Shown: one piece after another, positions 7,638 through 15,647 of the stretch
Layout: each line of letters opens with the position of its first letter
Numbering within the stretch: the first letter of the stretch is position 1
From: an uncultured Lachnospiraceae bacterium
GTDB taxonomy: Bacteria > Bacillota > Clostridia > Lachnospirales > Lachnospiraceae
Assembly (NCBI GenBank): GCA_900539175.1
Contig: UQAW01000026.1
Coordinates: 1-42,258, forward strand
DNA length: 42,258 bases
Direction: 5' to 3'
Notes under the pieces: model-generated
The model's database searches: none
What the model was told of the DNA's origin: nothing
What the model saw: only the letters and a program-made list of their open reading frames with translations
Program-made: the position numbers and the translations under genes

Positions 7638-9143
7638 ATGAGAAGTGTTGATACCCCAGTGAAGAAGATCCGAAGGGAAGTATTTACCGAGATTTGTAAA
7701 GTAGCTTTCGAGTCTACAAAAGAAAATTTCAATGATGAGATTGAGGCCATTCCATATCGTATCGTACAGGAGCGTGCAGTTTACCGTGACAGTATTTACC
7801 GGGAACGTGCCGTAGCAAGTGAGAGGGTACGTCTGGCTATGGGAATGTCTCTGCGTCCGGAGGATAAGGCAGTCCATATTACAGCAGGTATGGAGAATAG
7901 TAACATTGACGAAAAGTATTATGAGCCTCCGCTTATGCAGGTCATTCCATCGGCATGTGATGCCTGTGAACCGAATAAATATCAGGTCAGCAATATGTGC
8001 AGAGGCTGTGTGGCGCATCCCTGTAAGCAGGTCTGTCCCAAGGGAGCAATTTCCACAGTAGACGGAAAGTCAGTGATCGATCAGGAAAAATGTATCAAAT
8101 GCGGAAAATGCAAAGCTGTCTGTCCGTACGATGCGATTGCTAAGCTGGAGCGTCCATGCGCGAGAGCGTGCGGCGTGAATGCAATCGGAAGTGATGAACA
8201 GGGAAGGGCGAAGATTGATTCGAAGAAGTGTGTGTCTTGTGGAATGTGTATGGTAAGCTGCCCATTTGGTGCGATTTCAGATAAATCTCAGATTTTCCAG
8301 CTTGCGCGGGCGCTGCGGGAAGGAAAAGAAATCATTGCCGAAGTGGCGCCGGCATTTATCGGTCAGTTTGGAAAAGATGTGACTCCGGCGAAATTTAAGG
8401 CTGCTTTGCTGGAATTGGGATTTAAGGGAGTATATGAAGTGGCGCTTGGCGCAGATATCGGAGCTATCGCGGAAGCCCATCATTATGCGGCTAAGGTAAG
8501 TACCGGAGAATTGCCGTTTTTGCTGACTTCCTGTTGTCCGTCCTGGTCCATGCTGGCGAAGAAGCAGTTCCCGGATTTGATTGAAAGTGTTTCTCAGGAG
8601 CTGACGCCCATGGTAGCGTCTGCACGAAGCATCAAGAAGCAATATCCAAATGCACATGTGGTATTTATCGGTCCCTGTGCGGCAAAGAAACTGGAAGCGT
8701 CCAGAACAAGCGTCCGCAGTGATGTGGATTTTGTAATTACTTTTGAAGAACTTTGGGGAATGTTTGATGCAAAGGGAATCAATCCCGCAGCTATGGAGAC
8801 AAGTGGAAGTCTGCATGACGCTACGGCAGCAGGACGCGGTTATGCAGTAGCGGGCGGAGTTGCAGAGGCCATTGAAAAATGTCTGAAAGAGTATTATCCG
8901 GATATTCCGGTACATATTGAACATGCGGAAGGTCTGGCAGAATGTAAAAAAGTACTGACATTGGCCAAGGCAGGCAAGATGAAGGGCTGTCTGATCGAAG
9001 GTATGGGATGCCCGGGCGGTTGTATGGCCGGTGCCGGAACGAACGTATCACTTAAGACTGCATCTGCGGAATTGAAAAAATATAAGGCGGCTTCCAGCAA
9101 GCAGATTCCGCCGGAAGATTTGATTGAGATTCAATTAGATTAA
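7638..9143 (+). CDS. Monomeric [FeFe]-hydrogenase with N-terminal ferredoxin domains (group B-like)
   Basis: Catalyses reversible H2 formation with ferredoxin-type electrons, the usual way fermenting Clostridia discard reducing power; 501 residues. The N-terminal half carries several Cys clusters for [4Fe-4S] centres (C121/C124/C129/C133; C152/C155/C158/C162; C198/C201/C204/C208). The H-cluster ligands lie in TSCCPSW (297-303), GPCAAKKLE (345-353, C347) and GMGCPGGC (455-462, C458 and C462). The classical group A motifs read MPC and MACP, so the G substitutions here point to group B. An in-frame start at 7602 exists, but AAAGGAGA precedes the ATG at 7638. No hydE/F/G maturases are in the window. 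Confidence 0.88.
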   Translation: MRSVDTPVKKIRREVFTEICKVAFESTKENFNDEIEAIPYRIVQERAVYRDSIYRERAVASERVRLAMGMSLRPEDKAVHITAGMENSNIDEKYYEPPLMQVIPSACDACEPNKYQVSNMCRGCVAHPCKQVCPKGAISTVDGKSVIDQEKCIKCGKCKAVCPYDAIAKLERPCARACGVNAIGSDEQGRAKIDSKKCVSCGMCMVSCPFGAISDKSQIFQLARALREGKEIIAEVAPAFIGQFGKDVTPAKFKAALLELGFKGVYEVALGADIGAIAEAHHYAAKVSTGELPFLLTSCCPSWSMLAKKQFPDLIESVSQELTPMVASARSIKKQYPNAHVVFIGPCAAKKLEASRTSVRSDVDFVITFEELWGMFDAKGINPAAMETSGSLHDATAAGRGYAVAGGVAEAIEKCLKEYYPDIPVHIEHAEGLAECKKVLTLAKAGKMKGCLIEGMGCPGGCMAGAGTNVSLKTASAELKKYKAASSKQIPPEDLIEIQLD

Positions 9144-9175
9144 AGAAAAAGAGATGGAAAGATATTCACACAAAG

Positions 9176-9250
9176 AAAAATCCATATTAGAAACGCCCTT
9201 AGCTGTGGGTAGTAATTCATGGCTAAGGGCGTTTCTAATACGGATTTTTT
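9176..9250 (+). terminator. Very long hairpin terminator after the hydrogenase gene
   Basis: A 28-bp stem pairs 9176-9203 with 9222-9249, with a single G-U wobble, around an 18-nt loop, and runs into a T tract. The stem is symmetric (A-run and T-run), so it may terminate from both sides. It is much longer than the other terminators in the window. Confidence 0.85.
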
Positions 9251-9312
9251 CTTACTATTAAAGGAATTTTGTTGAGGTTTTTTCTTTTATCCGGCAATTT
9301 ATTGTATAAAAA

Positions 9313-9377
9313 GGTCGCAGAGCATAATACTCTGCGACCAGTACAACGAAAAATAAGCTGCTTATTGTTTGTTGTAC
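9313..9377. other. Two adjacent hairpins in a gene-free stretch
   Basis: Hairpin 1 is GGTCGCAGAG (9313-9322) with CTCTGCGACC (9330-9339), a perfect 10-bp stem. Hairpin 2 pairs 9341-9358 with 9360-9377 (GTACAAC outside, AATAAGC inside) with three mismatches. They stand only one base apart. They could be transcription signals or the end of a lost mobile element; no function can be assigned. Confidence 0.5.
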
Positions 9378-9586
9378 TAGTATACGCATACATGCTTTAT
9401 TTTATACTTCCGGAAGGAGGATGCCAAATATTCTTTTTTTATGCTACGGAACAATGACGACTCTTAGGAATTACGTTTGGTGCCGAATGGAAAGAGATAT
9501 CAGCTTTTTAAATGTTGGAGAATGCTTCTATATTACTGGTCAATACTTGCTCAATCATACGGAAAAGCCATATGGTGTTGGAATAG
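9378..9586 (+). other. Stretch with a weak 58-codon frame, otherwise unassigned
   Basis: A frame starts at ATG 9421, touching GGAGG (9416-9420) with no spacer, and ends at TGA 9595-9597. An internal ATG at 9454 is also possible. The 58-residue product matches nothing I recognise and overlaps the next fragment. With degraded genes on its right, it is probably not a functional gene. Confidence 0.2.
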
Positions 9587-9886
9587 GTGATTTATGAATT
9601 GAATCTGCCATACAGCTATAGCACATTGGCAAGCAAGGTCTCTGTCAGTGTTGTTGGCGATACTCAGGTTATGCGGATTACAGTAACGGATGAAAGTTCG
9701 GAACAAGCGTTAATGATTGTTTCGCCGCTTGCGGATATTGCGCCGGAAGCAAGTCCTCTCATGAATATTCTTATTATAAAAATTATGGATATGATTACGG
9801 AGAAAACAAAAAGAGAACCCACTGCTGTTATAAAAAAGATGAAAAAAAAGACTGCAGATATAAAAAAAGTTGGTGACAAGAAGTAG
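9587..9886 (+). pseudogene. Fragment of a Wzz/CpsC-type polysaccharide chain-length regulator
   Basis: A 99-codon frame opening with GTG. Residues from NLPYSYSTLASKVSVSVVG through TQVMRITVTD to ADIAPEASP match the extracellular part of Wzz-family proteins, which modulate capsule or exopolysaccharide length. The segment just after 'ITVTD' normally reads as 'dP..AA.iaN.lA.va'. Both membrane helices are missing, and the tail becomes a Lys-rich sequence unlike the family. No capsule genes flank it. I read it as a truncated remnant; a recruited small protein is the alternative. Confidence 0.55.
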
Positions 9887-9918
9887 ATGATAGTGGAGAT
9901 AAAGGGGGTGGGGAAACA

Positions 9919-10131
9919 GTGAGCAGATTAAAAAAACGTGAGATTCTCCCTAAGAGCAGTAGAGAGTCTGCTTTCAAGAATTGTGTTCAAAATGGAGAAG
10001 ATTGCTGTGTACTCTGCGGAAGAATGTCTGGATATAAAACAGATGAACCGCTGGTAAACAGGCGATTTTATATTGAAGGAGGCGGACAGCTTTGTGAACA
10101 GTGTTTTTACAGAGTCGGCATGCGAAAGTGA
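9919..10131 (+). CDS. Small Cys4 (zinc-ribbon-like) protein of unknown function
   Basis: A 70-residue basic protein starting at GTG 9919, behind an AAAGGGGG ribosome binding site. Two CxxC pairs (CVLCG near residue 31 and CEQCF near residue 59) could bind one zinc ion. The N-terminus is Lys/Arg-rich (SRLKKREILPKSSRES). The even sequence, without frameshifts, suggests it is intact although its neighbours are broken. I do not recognise the family. It may be a DNA- or RNA-binding accessory protein. Confidence 0.5.
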   Translation: MSRLKKREILPKSSRESAFKNCVQNGEDCCVLCGRMSGYKTDEPLVNRRFYIEGGGQLCEQCFYRVGMRK

Positions 10132-10158
10132 AAGGAATAAAGGGAGCGTGAGGAAAAA

Positions 10159-10365
10159 TTGGTACCGAGGATAAAGATTGATTATGAATTGATGGCATTT
10201 GACACAGATACTTTTTTGAGATCAGAACATTATGAAGAATTTCAGGCAGATCTGAAACGGTATAGTGGAAAAGAAAGAAAAATCTATTGGACTGTCAAGC
10301 GCTTGTCCTCATTACTATTCTGCAAGACTCCAATAGCGGCTTCAGATATGCTTTCCGGAAGTTAA
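10159..10365 (+). other. Weak 68-codon frame, probably a gene remnant
   Basis: A TTG-started frame 27 bp after the Cys4 gene with a poor ribosome binding site (GTGAGG). The first 50 residues look protein-like (charged helix, FLRSEHYEEFQADLKRY). Reading could continue in another frame to about 10425, which suggests a frameshift. No family recognised. Confidence 0.25.
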
Positions 10366-10472
10366 AACGGGTGACCTTATTTACAAAATATGGGTTCAGA
10401 TATACATCGGACGTTACAGTTTAGCCAGCAGCTAAAAAAGTGCCAAAATAATCTGAGTTTTAAGGTTTTAAA

Positions 10473-10806
10473 ATAGTTGTAGATACTGTTAGAATGATGT
10501 ATAATGGTTGCAATATGTTGAGTATGTTGTTTGGTGATACTTCAGTTATATATCATTCAGCAATGGTTGTTGATATGTGGCTGACTGGATTTGATGTTCC
10601 TTCAATGGCAATTATGTATATTGGTAAGTCAATGAAAGGACACTTCTATTCTGTCGGATGAGTATATGGAGAAAATCCGTAAGATGAAGCATAAAAATAT
10701 TGCTGCTGAAATGCTCAGAAAGCTACTAGAGGACAATAACCGTGTATTTTGCAAGGAATTGTCTGGTTAAGGTGAAACTCTTTTCAGAAAAAACAGAGAT
10801 ACCATA
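10473..10806 (+). pseudogene. Remnant of a type I restriction enzyme R subunit (hsdR)
   Basis: Three reading-frame pieces match successive parts of the HsdR C-terminal half. Piece 1 (10473-10661) includes DMWLTGFDVPSM and KSMKGH, the motor motif that normally continues into 'QAIARVNR' but here runs into a stop. Piece 2 (10657-10770) includes KIRKMKHKNIAAEMLRKLL of the C-terminal helical domain. Piece 3 (about 10772-10806) includes KLFSEKTE. The region between pieces 1 and 2 is deleted, and the nuclease and helicase N-terminus is absent. No hsdM or hsdS is present. The gene is clearly dead. Confidence 0.7.
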
Positions 10807-10866
10807 GATATTGAGATCAAGCAGTCAGAACTTATGAGCAGTAATATTGTTCTCTGGGAGGATGTA

Positions 10867-11400
10867 ATGGTCATATTGAAAAGTTCTGATAAAGTAAGCA
10901 TTGCACGGATAGATGAGGAAACAAAAGAAATATACCGCCAAATGAGCCAGTCTCGATCTGTGGTAAAATCGCTGTATTCTTCCGAGAAGTTTCCGCAGAC
11001 TTGGGAACAGCTCAAGTCAAATGATTTTGTCTGTACTGTTATCAAAAATCAAACAGGGCAGGTATGCGGTTTTGCCCAGATATTGGAAACGGAAAGTAAA
11101 ACGCCAGAAGCGGGAATTGATATCATGGATGGATTTATGAGAAACGGCTATGGTTATGAATCCACAAAGCTTCTGATGGAATATTATTCGGAAACACATG
11201 AGGTAGAGTATTTCAAATGGAAGGCTTCAACGGATAATGAGGCAAGCTGTGCTATTGCCAGGAAGCATGGCGGCACTATTGTTAAGAAGAAAACTTCTAT
11301 ACCACAGAGAGTCATTGACTTTGGGAAAGAAAATGGAATTTTGACGGATGAGGATATTACTTATATTTATATTTTCCATATTCCGGTAAAAATGGTATAG
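10867..11400 (+). CDS. GNAT-family N-acetyltransferase
   Basis: A 177-residue protein of the GCN5-related acetyltransferase fold, transferring acetyl from acetyl-CoA to an unknown amine. The core strand (VCGFAQILE) is followed by a beta-strand with the acetyl-CoA loop GYGYESTKLLMEYY, then the final strand and helix with NEASCAIARKHGG, typical of RimJ/RimL-like members. I chose ATG 10867 because GGGAGG lies 5 nt upstream; an in-frame ATG at 10834 has no ribosome binding site. The frame is uninterrupted, so it seems functional despite its degraded surroundings. Confidence 0.65.
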   Translation: MVILKSSDKVSIARIDEETKEIYRQMSQSRSVVKSLYSSEKFPQTWEQLKSNDFVCTVIKNQTGQVCGFAQILETESKTPEAGIDIMDGFMRNGYGYESTKLLMEYYSETHEVEYFKWKASTDNEASCAIARKHGGTIVKKKTSIPQRVIDFGKENGILTDEDITYIYIFHIPVKMV

Positions 11401-11439
11401 TTCTCCTGCAAAAAGTAACAGTTTAGATTCCACTTTTAT

Positions 11440-11776
11440 AGATAATACAATTAAGCCCCAGTCATTTAATGGCTGGGGCATCATTCATAAGAGAGATAAT
11501 ACTTTAAGCCAGCCGGACAGTTATGACTTGCTTGAGGTTGTTATTCTTAATCTTGGAGATGCAGATAAAGAAAATGATCTGGAAATCCTGGATTTGCTGA
11601 ATGTGCTATTTTCGGCATCTGCATCACCAGAAGAGAAAAAGAAAAGATTAAGTGATGATTTTAATATAGCGATGACCGCAGAATTTGAAAGCGAGGTGTG
11701 AGATATGTGCAACTCAAGTAAAGCCCTTGTAGATCAGGGCGTGCAGCAAGGTGAAATGAAGCGCATATCACGGTGA
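11440..11776 (+). pseudogene. C-terminal fragment of an Rpn/PD-(D/E)XK nuclease-family transposase
   Basis: The frame reads through SYDLLEVVILNLGD, SPEEKKKRL, FNIAMTAEFESEV, then a TGA at 11699-11701, then DMCNSSKALVDQGVQQGEMK. In Rpn-family proteins this stretch is continuous (typically 'MT.E.E.EV..MCNLS.....GI'), so the TGA is a nonsense mutation. The catalytic N-terminal two-thirds is missing. Confidence 0.65.
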
Positions 11777-11851
11777 AAAAAGTTTCTGGGATTGGCTTGC
11801 TATTCACTGGTCTGTGAGATACAATAAAACCGGAATGGTGCAGGAAAGACC

Positions 11852-12136
11852 GTGCCAGCTGGGATTGTTGTAAAGCCAGGGGAACTGGCTGATCCAGTCC
11901 AGTGCGGAGACCGGAGAAGCTATGGCGATATATCCGTAAGTACATCTGAACGTACCGGAATTGTGATCGAACTGAAATATGCAAATGATGGAAACATGGA
12001 AGCGGCCTGCGCGGAGGCGTTAAGGCAGATTGAGGAAAAGAAATATGCTATTGGTTTGCTGCGTCAGGGAATGAAGAAAATCATCCGGTATGGGATGGCG
12101 TTCTGGGAGAAAGAATGTATGGTGGTCATGGCTTAA
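11852..12136 (+). pseudogene. C-terminal nuclease-domain fragment of a DUF1703 protein
   Basis: From about 11915 the frame matches the PD-(D/E)XK end of DUF1703 proteins: GDISVST, then GIVIELKYA (the D...ExK core), then ALRQIEEKKYA and IRYGMAFWEK. The AAA-ATPase part and linker are gone. It lies 35 bp before an intact gene of the same family (12171-13865) and is similar but not identical to that gene's end, so it is likely the remnant of a neighbouring paralogue. Confidence 0.7.
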
Positions 12137-12170
12137 AGAATGTTGTATGATAAAGGAGTGTGAAGATAGA

Positions 12171-13865
12171 ATGGCGAAAGTGAATCTGCCTTATGGCATT
12201 GATAATTTTGCAAAGGTGCGGGACAGAAACTGTTACTACATTGACAAAACCGGCTTTATTAAAGAACTGCTAAGCGAGACATTTGATGTGAACCTGATCA
12301 CCAGACCGCGCCGTTTTGGGAAAACACTTACGATGAGTATGCTTGCAGAGTTCTTCGATATCCGGAAAGACAGCAGAAAAATCTTCGAGGGGCTTGAAAT
12401 AGCAAAGGATGCGGCCTTCTGTGCAGAATGGATGAACCAGTGTCCGGTACTGTTCCTTACATTGAAGGATGTGGAGGGGAGAAAGTTTGCGGGAGCATAT
12501 GGCTTATTGGAACAGACAGTTGCTAAACAATGTATGGAGCATTCTTATTTATTACAAAGTGATAAAGTTGAACCTGCAGATGCAGAAAGTTTTTCAAGAC
12601 TGATGTACCGCAGAGGAAATACTACAGATGTGCAGTCAGCTCTTGACACCTTGCTCCGTATGATGAAGGCTCATTATGGAAAAGAGGTGATCCTGCTCAT
12701 CGATGAGTACGATGTTCCATTGGCAAAAGCCAGTGACAATGGTTATTATGAGGAGATGCTGGAAGTGATACGCAGCTTCCTTGGTATGGTGTGGAAGTCT
12801 AATCCGAACCTGAAATTTGCTGTGGTTACCGGATGTCTCCGGATTGCAAAGGAGAGCATTTTCACGGGAGCGAACAATTTTATTTCCAATTCGATTTCCA
12901 GTAAAAAGTACCAGGATTATTTTGGCTTTAAGGAGACAGAAGTAATTACATTGTTAAAAGCAGCTGAATTACAAAATAATTTGCCCCAAATGAAGGAATG
13001 GTATGATGGATACATTTTTGGCGGAGAGGAAATATATTGTCCATGGGATGTAATTAATCATATTCGCGCTCTGATGACTGACCCGAAAGCGAAACCAAAG
13101 AACTACTGGCTGGATACGAGTCATAACAATATCATTAAGAGTTTTATTGAACAGCCGCACATCAATGTCAACGATAAGTTTGAAACTTTACTGGCGGGCG
13201 GCGTGATCCAGGAACCGATTCGTGAAGATCTGACTTATGATATTGCCCATTCTACAGAGGACAACCTGTGGAGCATCCTGTACCTGACCGGGTATCTGAC
13301 ACAGGTTTTGCCGGAAGGAATGGAACCGGCAGAAGGCAATATGGCGCTTCGGATCCCGAATGAAGAAGTGAAATCTGTGTTTGGGGACACTGTAAAAAAA
13401 TGGTTTGAGGAAAAGATCAGCATAAGGGATCGCAGCGGTTTATTCAAAGCATGGTGGGAGGGAGATGCCGAACGGCTGACGCAGGAGGTTACGGATATTC
13501 TTTTTGAGACCATCAGCTATTTCGACTACAAGGAAGATTTCTACCACGCATTTGTCGCAGGACTGTTTTCCGGAGCGGGTTATGATGTCAGGACAAATTC
13601 TGAGCAGGGAATCGGACGAGCGGATATTGCCATAAAAGAACAGAGCCGCAGACGGGCGATCGTGATCGAAACAAAATGGTCCGGTAAGGGTGGAACCAGT
13701 CTTGAAAAAGAATGTGAGGACGCACGGAAGCAGATCGAAAAGAAGCAGTATATGAGAAACCTCCGGCTGGCAGGTTATACGACAGTCCTGGGCTATGGGG
13801 TAGCGTTCCTTGGAAAGACGTGCCTGATAAAGCTGGTAGAACAATCAGAATCAGACAACTTGTGA
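12171..13865 (+). CDS. AAA-ATPase-like protein with C-terminal PD-(D/E)XK nuclease domain (DUF1703)
   Basis: A 564-residue protein of a family that is abundant, often in many paralogues, in gut Clostridia and Bacteroidetes; its role is unknown, with defence or mobile-element biology proposed. The N-terminal AAA-like domain has Walker A within RPRRFGKTLT (45-54) and Walker B LLIDEYD (D178, E179). The C-terminal nuclease core is D485, then E500 and K502 in IETKW. Both active sites look complete. I chose ATG 12171 because homologues start with a short 'LPYGIDNF' segment; an in-frame ATG at 12147 is possible. AAAGGAG lies 12 nt upstream. A fragment of a second copy precedes it. Confidence 0.8.
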   Translation: MAKVNLPYGIDNFAKVRDRNCYYIDKTGFIKELLSETFDVNLITRPRRFGKTLTMSMLAEFFDIRKDSRKIFEGLEIAKDAAFCAEWMNQCPVLFLTLKDVEGRKFAGAYGLLEQTVAKQCMEHSYLLQSDKVEPADAESFSRLMYRRGNTTDVQSALDTLLRMMKAHYGKEVILLIDEYDVPLAKASDNGYYEEMLEVIRSFLGMVWKSNPNLKFAVVTGCLRIAKESIFTGANNFISNSISSKKYQDYFGFKETEVITLLKAAELQNNLPQMKEWYDGYIFGGEEIYCPWDVINHIRALMTDPKAKPKNYWLDTSHNNIIKSFIEQPHINVNDKFETLLAGGVIQEPIREDLTYDIAHSTEDNLWSILYLTGYLTQVLPEGMEPAEGNMALRIPNEEVKSVFGDTVKKWFEEKISIRDRSGLFKAWWEGDAERLTQEVTDILFETISYFDYKEDFYHAFVAGLFSGAGYDVRTNSEQGIGRADIAIKEQSRRRAIVIETKWSGKGGTSLEKECEDARKQIEKKQYMRNLRLAGYTTVLGYGVAFLGKTCLIKLVEQSESDNL

Positions 13866-13898
13866 GAGAAGCATCTTGGTCGTTTTATGAATGTCCGC

Positions 13899-13927
13899 TT
13901 TACATTGGAGATTTCATGGTTTATAAT
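13899..13927 (+). promoter_or_regulatory. Sigma-A-type promoter for gltX
   Basis: TTTACA at 13899-13904 and a perfect TATAAT at 13922-13927, spaced by 17 bp. This predicts a leader of about 145 nt before gltX. Confidence 0.7.
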
Positions 13928-13971
13928 AAAGCAGATTCGAAAATCAGGCATTTTCTGGATACTTACCAAGC

Positions 13972-14027
13972 GTTCTTGAAACTCCGGATAAAATTTCGCA
14001 AAAAGCTTTATCCGGAATTTCAAGAAC
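13972..14027 (+). repeat. 21-bp inverted repeat in the gltX leader
   Basis: The arms at 13972-13992 and 14007-14027 pair over 21 bp with one G-U wobble, around a 14-nt loop. No T tract follows, so it is not a simple terminator of the upstream gene. It would fold in the 5' UTR made from the promoter at 13899. No T-box signature (TGGNACCGCG) is present, so tRNA sensing is not supported. Confidence 0.7.
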
Positions 14028-14081
14028 AAAGAGTCAGCCATTTAAGTGCCGGAAAATAGATAGAAACAGGAGAGATAGAGC

Positions 14082-15539
14082 ATGGTAAAGACAAGATTCG
14101 CACCCAGCCCTACGGGAAGGATGCATGTGGGAAATTTAAGAACAGCATTATATGCATATTTGATTGCCAAACATGAGGATGGCGGTTTTATGCTTCGTAT
14201 TGAGGATACAGATCAGGAACGCTTTATGGAAGGGGCACTGGAGATTATCTATCATACCCTGGCAGAGACCGGATTACACCATGATGAAGGTCCGGATAAA
14301 GATGGGGGCGCAGGTCCTTATGTACAAAGTGAGCGGAATGCTCAGGGCATTTATCTGAAATATGCAAAACAGTTGATTGAACAGGGAGACGCTTATTACT
14401 GCTTCTGTGATAAAGAACGTCTGGAATCTCTGTCTGCCAACGTAGGCGGTAAAGAGATTCATATTTATGACAAACACTGCCTGCACCTTTCCAAGGAGGA
14501 AATCGAGGCAAATCTGGCAGCCGGAAAACCCTACGTTATCCGAATCAATATGCCTACCGAGGGAACTACAACCTTCCAGGATGAGATTTACGGCAACATC
14601 ACAGTCAACAATAACGAACTGGACGACATGATTCTGATCAAGTCCGACGGATACCCGACTTATAATTTTGCAAATGTAATCGACGACCATCTGATGGGTA
14701 TTACCCACGTAGTCCGCGGGAACGAATACCTTTCTTCCGCACCGAAGTACAACAGACTTTACGAGGCATTTGGCTGGGAAGTCCCAACCTATGTTCACTG
14801 TCCGCTGATTACAAACGAGGACCATCAGAAACTGTCCAAACGATGCGGACACTCCTCCTATGAAGACCTGATAGAACAGGGATTTCTGACAGAAGCAATT
14901 GTGAATTTTGTAGCGCTTCTTGGATGGAGCCCTGCAGAAGACCGCGAGATTTATACGTTGGAGGAACTTGTAAAAGCATTCGACTACCGCAGGATCAGTA
15001 AGTCCCCCGCCGTATTTGATATGACCAAATTGAAATGGATGAACGGCGAATACATCAAAAAGATGGATGATGAGGCGTTTTTCCAGAAAGCCCTTCCCTA
15101 CATGAAACAGGTACTTACCAAAGACTATGATCTGAAAAAGATCGCTGCCATGGTAAAAACCCGTATTGAAGTATTCCCGGATATCCCTGAGCTGATTGAC
15201 TTTTTCGAAACCGTGCCAGAATACGATACTTCCATGTATACACACAAGAAAATGAAAACCAATCAGGAATCTTCTCTTGCCGTGTTAAAAGAAGTATTAC
15301 CGATTCTGGAAGCGCAGGATGATTACAGCAATGATGCCCTGTACGCAAGACTTTCCGAATATGTAAAAGAAAACGGCTATAAAAACGGCTATGTAATGTG
15401 GCCCATCCGTACCGCCGTCTCCGGCAAACAAATGACCCCCGCCGGTGCAACCGAAATCCTTGAAATCATCGGCAAAGAAGAATCCATCACACGTATAAAA
15501 GCCGCCATCGAAAAACTCAGTACAGCCACAGCGGAATAA
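14082..15539 (+). CDS. gltX: Glutamyl-tRNA synthetase
   Basis: Class I aminoacyl-tRNA synthetase charging tRNA-Glu (often also tRNA-Gln in Gram-positives lacking GlnRS); 485 residues, normal length. The HIGH-type motif is MHVGN (14-18) and the KMSKS-type motif is KLSKR (250-254). ITHVVRGNE (207-215) belongs to the connective region. C107, C109 and C133 resemble the zinc site of many GluRS. The C-terminal helical anticodon-binding domain is complete. AGGAG precedes the ATG. It has its own promoter and a structured leader. The downstream hairpin separates it from the helicase gene. Confidence 0.95.
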   Translation: MVKTRFAPSPTGRMHVGNLRTALYAYLIAKHEDGGFMLRIEDTDQERFMEGALEIIYHTLAETGLHHDEGPDKDGGAGPYVQSERNAQGIYLKYAKQLIEQGDAYYCFCDKERLESLSANVGGKEIHIYDKHCLHLSKEEIEANLAAGKPYVIRINMPTEGTTTFQDEIYGNITVNNNELDDMILIKSDGYPTYNFANVIDDHLMGITHVVRGNEYLSSAPKYNRLYEAFGWEVPTYVHCPLITNEDHQKLSKRCGHSSYEDLIEQGFLTEAIVNFVALLGWSPAEDREIYTLEELVKAFDYRRISKSPAVFDMTKLKWMNGEYIKKMDDEAFFQKALPYMKQVLTKDYDLKKIAAMVKTRIEVFPDIPELIDFFETVPEYDTSMYTHKKMKTNQESSLAVLKEVLPILEAQDDYSNDALYARLSEYVKENGYKNGYVMWPIRTAVSGKQMTPAGATEILEIIGKEESITRIKAAIEKLSTATAE

Positions 15540-15561
15540 TTTTTTTATTGAAAAGACAAAC

Positions 15562-15607
15562 AAAGCAGGAGCGTATCTTCAAGGATCTTCCTGCTTTCGT
15601 TTCTTTG
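15562..15607 (+). terminator. Terminator after gltX
   Basis: AAAGCAGGA (15562-15570) pairs with TCCTGCTTT (15589-15597), followed by a T-rich run. Confidence 0.75.
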
Positions 15608-15647
15608 TTCTTTCCGTCCACCTTGCCAAATACAATGAGTGAAAAAT

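Noticed and set aside
11455..11479. GCCCCAG/CTGGGGC hairpin that looks like a terminator after the acetyltransferase gene
   Set aside because: It lies within the frame of the Rpn remnant (reading ...NGWGIIHK...), and no T-run follows, so it is more likely fossil coding sequence.
13934..14081. T-box riboswitch for gltX
   Set aside because: No T-box sequence and no specifier-loop architecture; only one inverted repeat.
14274..15245. Long antisense open frame (323 codons) over gltX
   Set aside because: It is the mirror of a strongly conserved gene in a permissive frame, with no ribosome binding site and no recognisable protein.
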